A DNA stretch of 64,000 nt, from contig NZ_LRML01000007.1 in the NCBI RefSeq assembly GCF_001647285.1, positions 62,001-126,000 of the forward strand, read 5' to 3'. Source of the stretch: Rufibacter roseus (lineage in GTDB: Bacteria > Bacteroidota > Bacteroidia > Cytophagales > Hymenobacteraceae). This document shows positions 24,865-34,572 of this stretch, one piece after another. Within the stretch, counting starts at the first letter, position 1. Every line of letters starts with the position of its first letter. The position numbers were made by a program, and so were the translations under genes. Below the pieces are notes generated by a model. That model ran no database searches, was not told the origin of the DNA, and saw nothing but the letters and a program-made list of their open reading frames with translations.

Positions 24865-25950
24865 TCACAGGGAATTATATAATTGAACAAGCCGCGGTCC
24901 CTCCTGCTCCCAGTTCCATTGCTCTCGGGCTTTCAGGGTATTTTGCGTCAACCTTGTGTACGTTTGCTGCTCGTTCAGTAACATCAGCAAAGCATTGCGT
25001 ACTTCTTCAACGGTATTGTTGGTCAATACAGCCACCTCATGCTCTTCATTTAGTCGTTGGTATTCCGGAAAGGGAACACAAATCTGCGGAATTCCGGCCT
25101 GCACATAATCGAAGAATTTGTTAGCTAATGAATAATAGTAACTTAAGCCTTGGTTGTCTAAGAGCATAAGGCCGGCGTAAGCGCTTGCTGTTAAGGTGCT
25201 GAGTTCATCAGGAGCTACATTCCCTTTGAAAATTATTTTGTTTTGCAGCCCCGCATCTTGCACCTGTTGGCGTAAGACATCTGCCAACGGACCATCGCCA
25301 CATATCATCAATTGAGCAGGTACACTGGCCATAGCCGCAATGGCATTCTCCAGTCCACGCCCTACGTTCAATGCTCCCTGGTATATATAGTAAGGAGTTG
25401 AAGGCGGTGCGCTGGGGGTAAAAGGCTTGCGAAAGGGCATGTTCCGAATAAGGTGCACAGGTGCTCTGTACTTTTTCTGGAAATAATGTACCAAAGAGCC
25501 GCTAACCGTATAAGCTACATCTGACCGCTGAAAAGCTTTTTCCTCAAGCCAGGCCCACACTTTTTTTACCCACGTACGGTGTGTCACTTCTGGCATTTCA
25601 GGAAATAACTCATGTGCATCAAAAACCAGAGGCTTTCGGCGCCAGAAATTCGTAATAATTCCGGCTAAGGCAGTATCAGCGTCAACCGTGCCATAAATGT
25701 CAAATTTTTGAAACAAGAACCAGAAAATCAGCCTGAGGTTGTACTCAAGGTAAAAAAGAGGGCCCTTCAAGAAAATGCAAGAGATTCTGTGTTGTTTGAA
25801 ATTAGCAGGTTTGAGCGGCAGCGACTGCGGAAGCTCCCGCCCTACCAGCGTAACGGAGAAGCCGGCATTGGCCAAAGTACCGGCAATGCGCTGCATCCGC
25901 TGGTCATGGTTCAGGTCAGTGGTAACTGTAAAAACAATGGATTTACCCAT
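24865..25950 (-). CDS. Group 1 (GT4-like) glycosyltransferase
   Basis: The 361-residue product has the two-Rossmann plan of GT-B enzymes. The N-terminal part contains SIVFTVTTDLNHDQRMQRIAG and VFDAHELFPE. The C-terminal part has IYQGALNVGRGLENAI, LMICGDGPLADVL and a final FFDYVQAGIPQICVPFPEY segment. The frame is open to 25983, but ATG 25950 (MGKSIVF) is the better start. It probably adds a sugar to a surface or storage glycan at the membrane. No other glycan genes are adjacent. It is divergent from the hybrid kinase gene. Confidence 0.85.
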   Translation of the reverse strand: MGKSIVFTVTTDLNHDQRMQRIAGTLANAGFSVTLVGRELPQSLPLKPANFKQHRISCIFLKGPLFYLEYNLRLIFWFLFQKFDIYGTVDADTALAGIITNFWRRKPLVFDAHELFPEMPEVTHRTWVKKVWAWLEEKAFQRSDVAYTVSGSLVHYFQKKYRAPVHLIRNMPFRKPFTPSAPPSTPYYIYQGALNVGRGLENAIAAMASVPAQLMICGDGPLADVLRQQVQDAGLQNKIIFKGNVAPDELSTLTASAYAGLMLLDNQGLSYYYSLANKFFDYVQAGIPQICVPFPEYQRLNEEHEVAVLTNNTVEEVRNALLMLLNEQQTYTRLTQNTLKAREQWNWEQEGPRLVQLYNSL

Positions 25951-26029
25951 AGAGAAAGTGCAGCGCTTCCGCCGCCGGACCACAAGTTATCAGCTTTCGC
26001 TCAGAATAAGAAATAACCGAAAAATAGGT

Positions 26030-26037
26030 TATTTTTG
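26030..26037 (+). promoter_or_regulatory. Possible TAnnTTTG element of the hybrid kinase gene
   Basis: TATTTTTG lies 77 nt before the ATG at 26114. No good -33 element was found. Confidence 0.35.
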
Positions 26038-26113
26038 CTACAATAGGTTTTTCATTTCCAGGTGCTTTGTAAGGAAGCAAGTGCCATTAAATGCTACGGT
26101 AAAAAAGTAGAAT

Positions 26114-29100
26114 ATGAGTACAGTAAACAGTTCAGCGCAGGAGAGTGAATTAGTAGCGTCAGCAGAGCAGTTGATTGATTTGGCTGAGCATGTAAGCGGC
26201 AGCAGAAAATACATGTTCGTTTGCACCCCAAACGGAAGAATCTTAGCTATCAATCAACAAGCTCAGGCTTTATTCCCCGGCCAAATTGGGTTGCCAGAAA
26301 ATCTGAACATAAAAGACCTGCTGGATGAACGCTATCTTCCTACGTTTGAGAAAAACCTACGCCTACTCCGTAACCGAAAAAACATAAGCGGCTTTTTACA
26401 GGCCAAAGACAAGTCACTTGGTGCCGATCTGCTTTACTTCAAGTCTAGCTTTGTAAGGCAGAACGGCCACGAGTTTCTCTATATTGCCGTTAGGTCTGCC
26501 GCAGCCGAGGTTATGCCCGTAGGTGATATGTACGCCTCAGAATCTAGCTACCGTAAAATCTTTGAAGACAGCAATGACCCCATGTTTATTCTTGACAAAA
26601 GGGGGGTATTCATTGACATAAACAAAGCTGCACTGGAGTATATTCAATATGAAAAGAACCAGCTTCAGGGCAAATCTGTTTTTGAGGTTTTCGATTTAAA
26701 CCCATCAGAGAAAATTGCATTCAAAAAACGGATCCAAAAGGCCTGCGAAGGGAAAACCCAACAGTTTGACTGGTGGTTTAAAAACCAGGAAGAAACATTG
26801 TTGCCTGTGGTACTTTCTTTCAGGTGTGGTAAATACTTTGGGCAGGATGTAGTGCTTGGTTCTGCCATTCCTATTCGAGACACGAAACAAGCGGCAGAGG
26901 CTGGCAGGCAGCGGCAAGACCAGCAAGAGTTTGTACAGCAGATTATTCCAACATTTGCCAAGCTTAAGACAGCTGATGACATACTGGCCGCTACCCTAGA
27001 TGCTTTGATAAAGAGACCCAACATTACCGGAGGCGGGGTCTATGTTTTTCAGCCTGCTTCGCGTATGGTGCAGTTGATCAAGAGCAAAGGCAAAGACTCC
27101 CAACTGTTGCAAGACCAAAGCGTGCTGGCGTTAAAGCCTGAATTTCTTACCCAGCTGCAGAATAAAGATAAGAAGCGTTCTATTCTGAGCATTTCACGCA
27201 ATTTTCAGCACCTGTTCCGGAAAAGAGAGGTGGTGGCCATGCCCATTTGTACAGACAACAACTATCTGGCTACCATTATTCTGCTCATAGATGACGCACT
27301 GCACATTACCAGCGCCCTTACAGAATTCATCAACTATGTGGGCTACGAACTCAACGCCTACCTCTCCCGTTTTGAATTAAAGCAGGAACTTCATTATTCT
27401 GAAGGAAAATACAAGACCCTTTTTGAGGCATCAAACGATTCTATTTTCCTTCTAAAAAACTCCCAAATAGCCGATTGCAACTTTCAGGCGACTGTGTTGC
27501 TTGACTGCGACAAAAAAGACATACTAGGGAAACGAATTGCCGACTTCTCCCCTGCTTTGCAGGCCGATGGCTCTTTTTCTGTAGAAAAATCTTTACAACT
27601 CATAGAAGCCGCCGTACTGGATGGGCAGCCCCAAACCATGGAGTGGCGCATAGAAAAGACCGACGGTAAAATTCTAGACAGCGAGATCAGTTTTAGCCCT
27701 ATTCAGCTGGAGGGGGTATCTTTTGTGCAGTGCATTGTGCGTGACATTACGCAGCGGAAAGAAGCACAGGCGCTCGTTCGCAGGCAAGAGGTTCTACGTG
27801 AGTCAATGCATCAGTTCAGGGCGTTCCTGAGCCAGGTAAACCTTGCCTATGTAAGTCTTGACCTTGACTTGCGCGTGGTGTACGTAAATGATTATTTCCT
27901 ACAGTACACAGGCTACAAACGCGAAGAAGTGATCGGTCAGAATTACTATGAGCTGTTTGTTGACGAGAAAGAACGGCAAACCAGAATACAGGAAATACAG
28001 AAAGCGCTTCAGAGCCAATCTCTCCGAAGTTATTATGAGTGGGAGCTTCTAACCAAATCTAACTCTACAAAGATTCTTCGCTGGAACATTATGTTCGAGA
28101 TGGATGCCGAAGGGAAAGTAGTGGGCATTACGGCTGTGGGGAAAGACATGACCGACAAGCGCATTGCCATGGAAGCCCTGAAGGATAATAAAATCCGTCT
28201 GCAAGACTTGTTTGACAATGCTCACGACTTGATTCAGAACATTTCCACTGACAACAAATTCATTTTTGTTAACCGCGCCTGGAAAGAGAAGCTGGGGTAC
28301 AATGATTTTGACATTGAAAACCTGACCCTGAACGACATTGTACACCCTTATTACAAAGCGAAGCTCATCTACCAGCTGCGTAATCTTTACAAAGGGGAAG
28401 AGGTAAACAAAATCGAGACAGTATTCCTGACCAAGAGTGGTAAGCCTATTCACTTAATTGGCAGTATCAACTGTAGCTGGCAAGACGGCAAACCTATTGC
28501 CACCCGCGCTATTCTGCACGACATTACCGACCGTATTAAAGCAGAGCGGTTGCAGAAGGTGTATTACAGTATTGCCAACCTGGCCATCAGCTCCAAAGAC
28601 TTACAGTCTTTGTACAGCGCTATACACCGTGAGCTCAGCAAGATCATTGAAACGCATAACTTCTACATTGCCCTTTTTGATGACGAGAAAAACAGCATCA
28701 ATTTTGTGTACTATGTAGATCAGCTCTCAGATTTGCCTAGTGAGTCGTTGTCAAGACCATTTTCTGCCGGCATTACTGAGTACATCATCAAAACGGGTAA
28801 ACCTTTATATACCACCAAGGATGATTTTCTGAAACTGGTGGAGGAAGGGAAAGTAGAGCTTAATGGTGTGGTACCAGAGGTAATGCTCTCCTCACCGCTT
28901 TCCATTGGCGAGCGCATCATTGGTGTAATTGCGGTACGTGATTACAAAAACCCAGAAGCGTACGTTCAGACAGACGTTGAAATTCTGCACTTTATCTCAA
29001 ACCAGGTGGCCTTGGCCATTGAAAGAAAACGGAACGAAGAGCAGATAAACATCCAGAATGCCCGCTTAAAAGCTATTTTTGAAAGCGGAACCCATTTAAT

Positions 29101-31381
29101 GTGGTCCATTAACAGCCATTACAGACTCACTTCCTTCAACCAGAACTTCTCAAACCTCATCTTTGACTGGTCAAATAATCAGGCTGTCTTAGGACTTCAA
29201 TTGGGCGAGCTGGTAGAGTCATTTATATCGGCGGAATACTTTGACCTCATGAAGCAGTCTTACAGCCATGCTTTTGAAGGGCAGCCACAACAGTTCGAGA
29301 TTGAATTGATCAAGCCTGACGGCTCCAGCGTGTGGCATGAAGTACTCCTGAACCCTATTTACCTGGAAGACGGCAGTTTTGAAGACGTATCGGCCATTGC
29401 ACTGGATATTACCGAGAAAAAGATTTCTCAGTTGGCCCTGTCAGAGAACGAAGAGAAATTCCGTCAGATTTTCGAGTCGTTCCAGGACATGTACTACAAA
29501 ACCAACATTGGCGGAGAATTCCAGCTTCTCAGCCCGTCTGTGGAAGACATGTTAGGGTACACGCAAAGCGAAGCAATGCGCAAGAACGTTCAGGAATTAT
29601 ATGTTTACCCCGAAGATTTTGAACAACTTCTAAACTCTCTTACCAAGCAGAGAAGTGTCCGCAACTTTGAGACAACCCTACGTACCAAAAACGACCAAGA
29701 ACTAGAGGTTCTTATCAACTCCCGTTTGATCACAAATTCTGAAGATGAGCCAGTGGCCATAGAAGGAGTCTGCCGTGATATCACAGAACTTAAAAATACA
29801 CAGCGCGAACTCATTAGGGCAAAAGAACTGGCCGAAAACTCATTACAGGCTAAAACTCAGTTTTTGGCTAACATGAGCCATGAATTGAGAACCCCAATGA
29901 ACGGAATCATTGGTATGATAGACCTGCTGCACCACACAGCCTCTAACGAGGAGCAAATAGATTACATTGATACCCTCCGCAAGTCTTCTGATGCGTTACT
30001 TGATATCTTGAACGATATTCTGGATCTTTCTAAAATACAGGCGGGGAAACTACAGATAAATGTTTCCGGAATTGACTTGCTTTATACATTAGAGAAAATT
30101 CACTCACTGTTTGCCAACCGGGCAAATCAGAAAGACCTACAATTTTCTTTCTCTATTTCAGAAGACACTCCAAGGTACATTATTACAGATGAAACCCGTT
30201 TGCTGCAGATACTCTCTAACCTTACCTCTAATGCCATAAAATTTACCAATGAAGGCCAGGTGAGTGTAGCGGTGAACAAGCTTTATAGCGAGGGACAAGA
30301 ACACAAGTTAGAGTTCCGTATAAAAGACTCCGGCATTGGCATTAGCCCTGAAGACATACAGATACTATTCACCAACTTCACCCAACTTGATAATTCCTCT
30401 TCAAAAACATTTGGCGGCACCGGGCTTGGTTTGGCTATTTCAAAGCAACTGAGTGAATTATTGGGTGGTGAAATTGGCGTAGAGTCTGTACCTGGAGAGG
30501 GAAGTACCTTCTGGTTTACCATTACCTGTCAAGAGGCTGAAAACATTACTCAGATCAATGATTTACTGTTGTCTTCTAAGGAGCAGGAAAATATTGGCAT
30601 TTTTGATCCGGCTCCAGTACTGCTACTGGTTGATGACAACCAGATAAACCAAAAGGTAGCCCTGAAACTGCTGGAGCGTATGAACTGCTATGCCGATGTG
30701 GCCTCAAACGGATTTGAAGCCATTGAAAAAGCGTTGGCTAAGCCTTACGAGCTTATCTTTATGGATATACAAATGCCCGAAATGGATGGTGTAACGGCTA
30801 CTAAAGAGCTTAAAAAACACCTAGGCTCAGATTGCCCCCCTATTATTGCCATGACGGCTTATTCCATGAAAGATGACGCGGAGAAATTCATTAGTGAAGG
30901 GCTTGACGATTATATTTCAAAACCAGTAAAAATATCTGACCTGCACGACCGGATATCGCGCTGGTATGCAAAAGCCCAAAGCACCCATTCAATTGGAAAA
31001 GAAGTGCTACCTGCGCAAGGCACCGGCAAAGACGAGTCAGATTTTCTGGACATGGAGATTGTAGAACAACTGCGTAGCATTGGCGGCTATGAATTTGCCT
31101 TGCAGTTGTACATTGAATTTGAAGATGAAACCTCACAGCTGTTGATAGAGGCTAAAAAGGAGATAGAGGCACAACATTATTCAGGAATTTTGAGTACACT
31201 GCATCAAATAAAGGGTACTGCCTCTACTTTGGGTTTGAATGACGTTTCTACCTTAGCCAAGGACCTGGAACACGACATTCTAAAAGGAGAAGTAGCCCAT
31301 GTATCAGAAACCTTTTCTGATTTAGAAACTTCTTTTGCTAATTTTAGAGCCCACTATCGAAACAAAATTTTATCTAACTGA
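26114..31381 (+). CDS. Multi-PAS/GAF hybrid sensor histidine kinase with receiver and Hpt domains
   Basis: The 1755-residue product lacks transmembrane segments and should be cytoplasmic. Reading in order, I see about seven PAS-like segments (near 30-130, 145-260, 425-560, 570-695, 700-815, 1015-1130, 1135-1250), GAF-like regions (270-420 and 825-1000), a HisKA domain with His1256 in NMSHELRTPMNG, an HATPase domain (NLTSNAIKF, DSGIGI, GGTGLGLAI), a receiver with Asp1551 (IFMDIQMPEMDG) and a C-terminal Hpt with His1697 (HQIKGTASTLGL). This is a full internal phosphorelay. The single-domain receiver gene begins 2 bp downstream and is the likely output. The signal is unknown; so many PAS domains suggest cofactor or redox sensing. 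Confidence 0.92.
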   Translation: MSTVNSSAQESELVASAEQLIDLAEHVSGSRKYMFVCTPNGRILAINQQAQALFPGQIGLPENLNIKDLLDERYLPTFEKNLRLLRNRKNISGFLQAKDKSLGADLLYFKSSFVRQNGHEFLYIAVRSAAAEVMPVGDMYASESSYRKIFEDSNDPMFILDKRGVFIDINKAALEYIQYEKNQLQGKSVFEVFDLNPSEKIAFKKRIQKACEGKTQQFDWWFKNQEETLLPVVLSFRCGKYFGQDVVLGSAIPIRDTKQAAEAGRQRQDQQEFVQQIIPTFAKLKTADDILAATLDALIKRPNITGGGVYVFQPASRMVQLIKSKGKDSQLLQDQSVLALKPEFLTQLQNKDKKRSILSISRNFQHLFRKREVVAMPICTDNNYLATIILLIDDALHITSALTEFINYVGYELNAYLSRFELKQELHYSEGKYKTLFEASNDSIFLLKNSQIADCNFQATVLLDCDKKDILGKRIADFSPALQADGSFSVEKSLQLIEAAVLDGQPQTMEWRIEKTDGKILDSEISFSPIQLEGVSFVQCIVRDITQRKEAQALVRRQEVLRESMHQFRAFLSQVNLAYVSLDLDLRVVYVNDYFLQYTGYKREEVIGQNYYELFVDEKERQTRIQEIQKALQSQSLRSYYEWELLTKSNSTKILRWNIMFEMDAEGKVVGITAVGKDMTDKRIAMEALKDNKIRLQDLFDNAHDLIQNISTDNKFIFVNRAWKEKLGYNDFDIENLTLNDIVHPYYKAKLIYQLRNLYKGEEVNKIETVFLTKSGKPIHLIGSINCSWQDGKPIATRAILHDITDRIKAERLQKVYYSIANLAISSKDLQSLYSAIHRELSKIIETHNFYIALFDDEKNSINFVYYVDQLSDLPSESLSRPFSAGITEYIIKTGKPLYTTKDDFLKLVEEGKVELNGVVPEVMLSSPLSIGERIIGVIAVRDYKNPEAYVQTDVEILHFISNQVALAIERKRNEEQINIQNARLKAIFESGTHLMWSINSHYRLTSFNQNFSNLIFDWSNNQAVLGLQLGELVESFISAEYFDLMKQSYSHAFEGQPQQFEIELIKPDGSSVWHEVLLNPIYLEDGSFEDVSAIALDITEKKISQLALSENEEKFRQIFESFQDMYYKTNIGGEFQLLSPSVEDMLGYTQSEAMRKNVQELYVYPEDFEQLLNSLTKQRSVRNFETTLRTKNDQELEVLINSRLITNSEDEPVAIEGVCRDITELKNTQRELIRAKELAENSLQAKTQFLANMSHELRTPMNGIIGMIDLLHHTASNEEQIDYIDTLRKSSDALLDILNDILDLSKIQAGKLQINVSGIDLLYTLEKIHSLFANRANQKDLQFSFSISEDTPRYIITDETRLLQILSNLTSNAIKFTNEGQVSVAVNKLYSEGQEHKLEFRIKDSGIGISPEDIQILFTNFTQLDNSSSKTFGGTGLGLAISKQLSELLGGEIGVESVPGEGSTFWFTITCQEAENITQINDLLLSSKEQENIGIFDPAPVLLLVDDNQINQKVALKLLERMNCYADVASNGFEAIEKALAKPYELIFMDIQMPEMDGVTATKELKKHLGSDCPPIIAMTAYSMKDDAEKFISEGLDDYISKPVKISDLHDRISRWYAKAQSTHSIGKEVLPAQGTGKDESDFLDMEIVEQLRSIGGYEFALQLYIEFEDETSQLLIEAKKEIEAQHYSGILSTLHQIKGTASTLGLNDVSTLAKDLEHDILKGEVAHVSETFSDLETSFANFRAHYRNKILSN

Positions 31382-31383
31382 TC

Positions 31384-31761
31384 ATGGCCGATTCTAAAAC
31401 CATTTTAATTGCCGAGGATAGCTCAGTAATTCTGAACCTGACCAAGAAAATACTGGAACTGCAGAACTATAAAGTTCTGTCTGCCAAAAACGGCGGCGAG
31501 GTAATTAAGAAAGTACAGGACCAGAAAATTGACGCCATATTGATGGATCTTAACATTCCGGTGAAGAACGGGATGGAATGCACCAAGGAGATCCGCTCCA
31601 GTGACAATCCTGAAATAGCTAATATCCCGATTATTGCCGTTACCGGTAATGCCAACAACTATACATTAGAACAATTTAAGGAAGCTGGCATAAACGCTTA
31701 TCTTCCCAAGCCGCTTGATTTTGACATGTTAGTGGCAACGGTGAAGGAGTACGTTCAGTAA
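31384..31761 (+). CDS. Single-domain response regulator
   Basis: The 125-residue product is a receiver domain only: LIAEDSSVI gives the acidic pocket, Asp55 in AILMDLNIPVKNG is the phosphoacceptor, and YLPKPLDFD holds the conserved Lys. With no output domain it probably acts by protein contact or as a phosphate shuttle. It lies 2 bp after the hybrid kinase gene and is almost certainly its partner. Confidence 0.92.
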   Translation: MADSKTILIAEDSSVILNLTKKILELQNYKVLSAKNGGEVIKKVQDQKIDAILMDLNIPVKNGMECTKEIRSSDNPEIANIPIIAVTGNANNYTLEQFKEAGINAYLPKPLDFDMLVATVKEYVQ

Positions 31762-31786
31762 TTGCTTATAACACCCTTTAATTTTT

Positions 31787-32065
31787 ATGCAGCTAAAGTA
31801 CACCCGGCCATTTTTAAACCGGCTAGAAGATGTTTTTGCGGAGAGTGAATATATGCTGCGCTATGAAAAAGGTACCTTTAAGTCTGGGTTTTGTATTCTC
31901 AAGGATACCAAGGTGGTGGTGGTAAACAAATATTTCCCCTTGGAGGGAAGAATTAACTGTTTAGTGGAGATTTTGCGTTCTATAGAGATTCCAGCCGAAA
32001 CCCTTCGTCCAGAAAGCCAGGCACTGTATCTGGCTATCAAGCAACAAACCTTAACTACTGCGTGA
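31787..32065 (+). CDS. Small conserved-looking protein of unknown function
   Basis: The 92-residue product is a soluble protein with a compact alpha/beta pattern (FKSGFCILKDTKVVVVNKYFPLEGRI) and no motif I can name. Its stop codon overlaps the GTG start of the metallo-beta-lactamase-fold gene by 4 bp, so the two are translationally coupled. It may be a partner of that hydrolase, but this is inferred from position only. Confidence 0.75.
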   Translation: MQLKYTRPFLNRLEDVFAESEYMLRYEKGTFKSGFCILKDTKVVVVNKYFPLEGRINCLVEILRSIEIPAETLRPESQALYLAIKQQTLTTA

Positions 32066-32823
32066 AAGTAACTTTCTTAGGAACTGGCACCTCACAGGGC
32101 GTACCCGTTATTGGCTGCGAGTGCGAGGTGTGCCGCTCCTTAGATTTCCGCGATAAACGCTTGCGGGTATCTGTGCACCTGGAGGTAAACGGTAAGAGTT
32201 TCGTTATTGACTCCGGACCAGATTTTAGGCAACAAATGCTTCGTGAGAGAATTAAGCGGGTAGATGCCCTATTGTTCACCCATGAGCATAAAGACCATAC
32301 CGCTGGCATGGATGACATAAGGGCCTTTAACTTCATGCAGCACACTGACATGCCCCTTTACGCCGACCCACGGGTGCTGCGGCAATTACAGCAGGAGTTC
32401 AGTTATATTTTCTCCAACGCTACCTACCCAGGTGTGCCGCGGGTACAACTATGCCCCATTGTCAATAAACCTTTTGAAGTAGAAGGCATTCTGGTAACCC
32501 CTATCATGGTTATGCACCACAAACTGCCGGTGTTTGGCTTCCGGATTGGTGATTTCACTTACATTACCGACGCCAATCATATTTCAGAGGAAGAAAGACG
32601 CAAAATACGAGGCTCAAAAGTAGTGGTGGTCAATGCGCTTCGTAAAGAGCCTCATATTTCTCACTTCTCTTTGTCTGAGGCAATGGAGTTGATAGAAGAT
32701 TTGGCTCCTGAACAGGCGTATTTCACCCATATCAGTCACTTGCTGGGCCTGCACCGCGAAGTAGAGCAAGAGCTTCCTGACCATATTCGTTTGGCCTATG
32801 ATGGGCTGTCCTTTACCTTATAG
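32062..32823 (+). CDS. Metallo-beta-lactamase-fold hydrolase (PhnP-like)
   Basis: The 253-residue product has the zinc motif THEHKDHTAGMDD (HxHxDH), a further conserved Asp in YITDANH and a His near the end (YFTHISHLLG). The start MKVTFLGTGTSQGVPVIGC with the Cys pair CECEVCRS is typical of PhnP-like phosphodiesterases, which act on cyclic phosphates. The start codon is GTG at 32062. The gene is coupled by overlap to the small gene before it and ends 2 bp before the NFACT gene. Confidence 0.88.
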   Translation: MKVTFLGTGTSQGVPVIGCECEVCRSLDFRDKRLRVSVHLEVNGKSFVIDSGPDFRQQMLRERIKRVDALLFTHEHKDHTAGMDDIRAFNFMQHTDMPLYADPRVLRQLQQEFSYIFSNATYPGVPRVQLCPIVNKPFEVEGILVTPIMVMHHKLPVFGFRIGDFTYITDANHISEEERRKIRGSKVVVVNALRKEPHISHFSLSEAMELIEDLAPEQAYFTHISHLLGLHREVEQELPDHIRLAYDGLSFTL

Positions 32824-32825
32824 AA

Positions 32826-34382
32826 GTGCATCAGAATTATTATTTCTTAAAAAAGCTTGCCAAAGCTTTAGATCAAAAAATCACCGGTTACACTCTACAA
32901 ACCGCTTTTAGCCAAGAAAAGGATGAGCTGGTGCTGGGATTTGCTGCCGAAGAAGGTGATTTTTACATCAAGGCCATTCAAACGGCTACTTTTTCTAGTT
33001 TACAGTTTCCGCACACGTTTAACCGCGCCAGGCAAAATTCTGTAGACTTATTTCAGGACTTAATAGGAAAGCGGGTACTGAATGTAACGCCCCATCAGCA
33101 GGAACGAAGTTTTTATATAAGCTTTTCCGACAATAGAACGCTTCTTTTTAAACTCTTCGGTAACCGCTCTAATCTTGTTCTTTTTGTTGATGACAAACCG
33201 GTAGAATTATTTCAGAAGAAGCTGGCAAAGGACTTAGAACTGGACTACCGGCTAATGGATCAGCCTTTCCGCCTGAACAAAGAAACATTTGTCGAACAAC
33301 CTCAGAACCTGCGGAAGTTACTACCCACACTGGGAGAAGTTCCCCTGCTGTACTTGCAGCACCAGGGATTTGACCAAATGGAACCTGAGGCGCAATGGCA
33401 GGCAGTTCAAAACCTGCTTCAGCTGCTCGAGAATCCTCAGTTTTACCTATCGTACATTGGTAAACAGTTCCGACTATCGCTTCTACCTTTAGGAGACGTC
33501 AAAGAGAAGTATGATAACCCGATTGATGCCCTTAATGCCTTTGTGCCTCAATTCAGGGCACAGGAGTATTTCCAGAAGCATTATACTACGGCTCATAAGA
33601 CGTTGCAAAAACAGTTAGACGGAGCGCAGAAGATCTGGATGCAGATACAGGAAACCCTTGAGCAATGGCACCATGGCACCCCCTACTCCCAAACGGCAGA
33701 TGTGATCATGGCAAATCTGACTAACATACCAACCGGCAGCAAGGAAGTAGAACTCTTTGACTTCTATCAAGATCGAAACCGCCTCATTAAGTTAAGCGCT
33801 ACAGAAACACCCCAGAAAACCGCGGAAAGGCTGTACAAGAAAGCCAAAAACCAAAACATTGAACTGCGGTTACTTCAGGAAAGAGCAGCCAGAAAAGAGC
33901 AGGAGGTAGAGAAGCTAAGTACCCAATTAGAAGAGCTGGAGAAAATTCAGACTGCCCCACAATTAAGGCAGTACCTCAAACAACATACAGTACTTCAACC
34001 CGCAGCGGCCCCAGATCTCCCCTTCTACACCTTTGAGTCAGACGGATTTAAAATTTTAGTGGGCAAGAACGCGAAAGCCAATGACAAATTAACGCTGCGC
34101 CATACCCACAAAGATGATCTTTGGCTTCATGCCAAAGATGTGCCTGGTTCACATGTGGTGATAAAGTTACAGCCTGGAAAGCCCTTTCCGATGAGGGTAA
34201 TTGAAACAGCCGCTCAATTGGCAGCCTATTACTCTAAGCGTAGAACAGACTCTTTGTGCCCTGTACTGTATACCCCTAAAAAGTATGTACGAAAGCCTAA
34301 GGGAGCCGCACCAGGGTCAGTATTTGTAGAACGGGAGAAAGTAGTGTTGGTTAAACCAGACAACCCCTTCAAGTATCAGTGA
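32826..34382 (+). CDS. NFACT-domain protein, RqcH-like
   Basis: RqcH-type proteins bind stalled 50S subunits and recruit tRNA-Ala to add C-terminal Ala tails that mark aborted peptides. The 518-residue product has an NFACT-N-like start (YYFLKKLAKALDQKITGY), a coiled-coil middle (about 330-385) and a C-terminal NFACT-R domain with LRHTHKDDLWLHAKDVPGSHVVIK and YTPKKYVRKPKGAAPGSV. It is somewhat shorter than Firmicutes RqcH. The start is GTG at 32826, 2 bp after the hydrolase stop codon. Confidence 0.85.
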   Translation: MHQNYYFLKKLAKALDQKITGYTLQTAFSQEKDELVLGFAAEEGDFYIKAIQTATFSSLQFPHTFNRARQNSVDLFQDLIGKRVLNVTPHQQERSFYISFSDNRTLLFKLFGNRSNLVLFVDDKPVELFQKKLAKDLELDYRLMDQPFRLNKETFVEQPQNLRKLLPTLGEVPLLYLQHQGFDQMEPEAQWQAVQNLLQLLENPQFYLSYIGKQFRLSLLPLGDVKEKYDNPIDALNAFVPQFRAQEYFQKHYTTAHKTLQKQLDGAQKIWMQIQETLEQWHHGTPYSQTADVIMANLTNIPTGSKEVELFDFYQDRNRLIKLSATETPQKTAERLYKKAKNQNIELRLLQERAARKEQEVEKLSTQLEELEKIQTAPQLRQYLKQHTVLQPAAAPDLPFYTFESDGFKILVGKNAKANDKLTLRHTHKDDLWLHAKDVPGSHVVIKLQPGKPFPMRVIETAAQLAAYYSKRRTDSLCPVLYTPKKYVRKPKGAAPGSVFVEREKVVLVKPDNPFKYQ

Positions 34383-34387
34383 CATGG

Positions 34388-34428
34388 CTTGTTTTAGAGC
34401 TAGTTTTTCAAAAAGAGGCAAAAAACAG
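34388..34428. repeat. 40-nt intergenic palindrome, copy 10
   Basis: Arms CTTGTTTTAGAGCTAG and GAGGCAAAAAACAG, between the NFACT gene and the tRNA terminator. Confidence 0.65.
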
Positions 34429-34443
34429 AAGTTCCGCAAATGC

Positions 34444-34480
34444 AAAAAGCCACTGAAACAGATTGTTTCAGTGGCTTTTT
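34444..34480. terminator. Perfect 17-bp hairpin, terminator of tRNA-Leu and the NFACT gene
   Basis: AAAAAGCCACTGAAACA (34444-34460) pairs exactly with 34464-34480 around a GAT loop, leaving T-runs on both strands. It lies between convergent transcripts. Confidence 0.85.
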
Positions 34481-34489
34481 TGTTCATCG

Positions 34490-34572
34490 TGCGCGCGGGG
34501 AGATTCGAACTCCCACACCCGTAGGGCACCACCCCCTCAAGATGGCGTGTCTACCAGTTTCACCACGTGCGC
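34490..34572 (-). tRNA. tRNA-Leu (anticodon GAG)
   Basis: On the minus strand the sequence starts GCGCACGUGG, has a leucine-type D arm (GGUAGACAC), an anticodon stem CCAUC/GGUGG with loop UUGAGGG (anticodon GAG), a long variable arm, and a T arm GGGAG-UUCGAAU-CUCCC. It reads CUC and CUU codons. The acceptor pairs GCGCACG with CGCGCGC plus A73, leaving one A5-C68 mismatch. CCA is not encoded. The terminator lies 9 bp downstream. Confidence 0.92.

Noticed and set aside
24678-25124. 148-residue plus-strand frame over miaA and the glycosyltransferase gene
   Set aside because: It crosses two well-supported minus-strand genes and has no domain.
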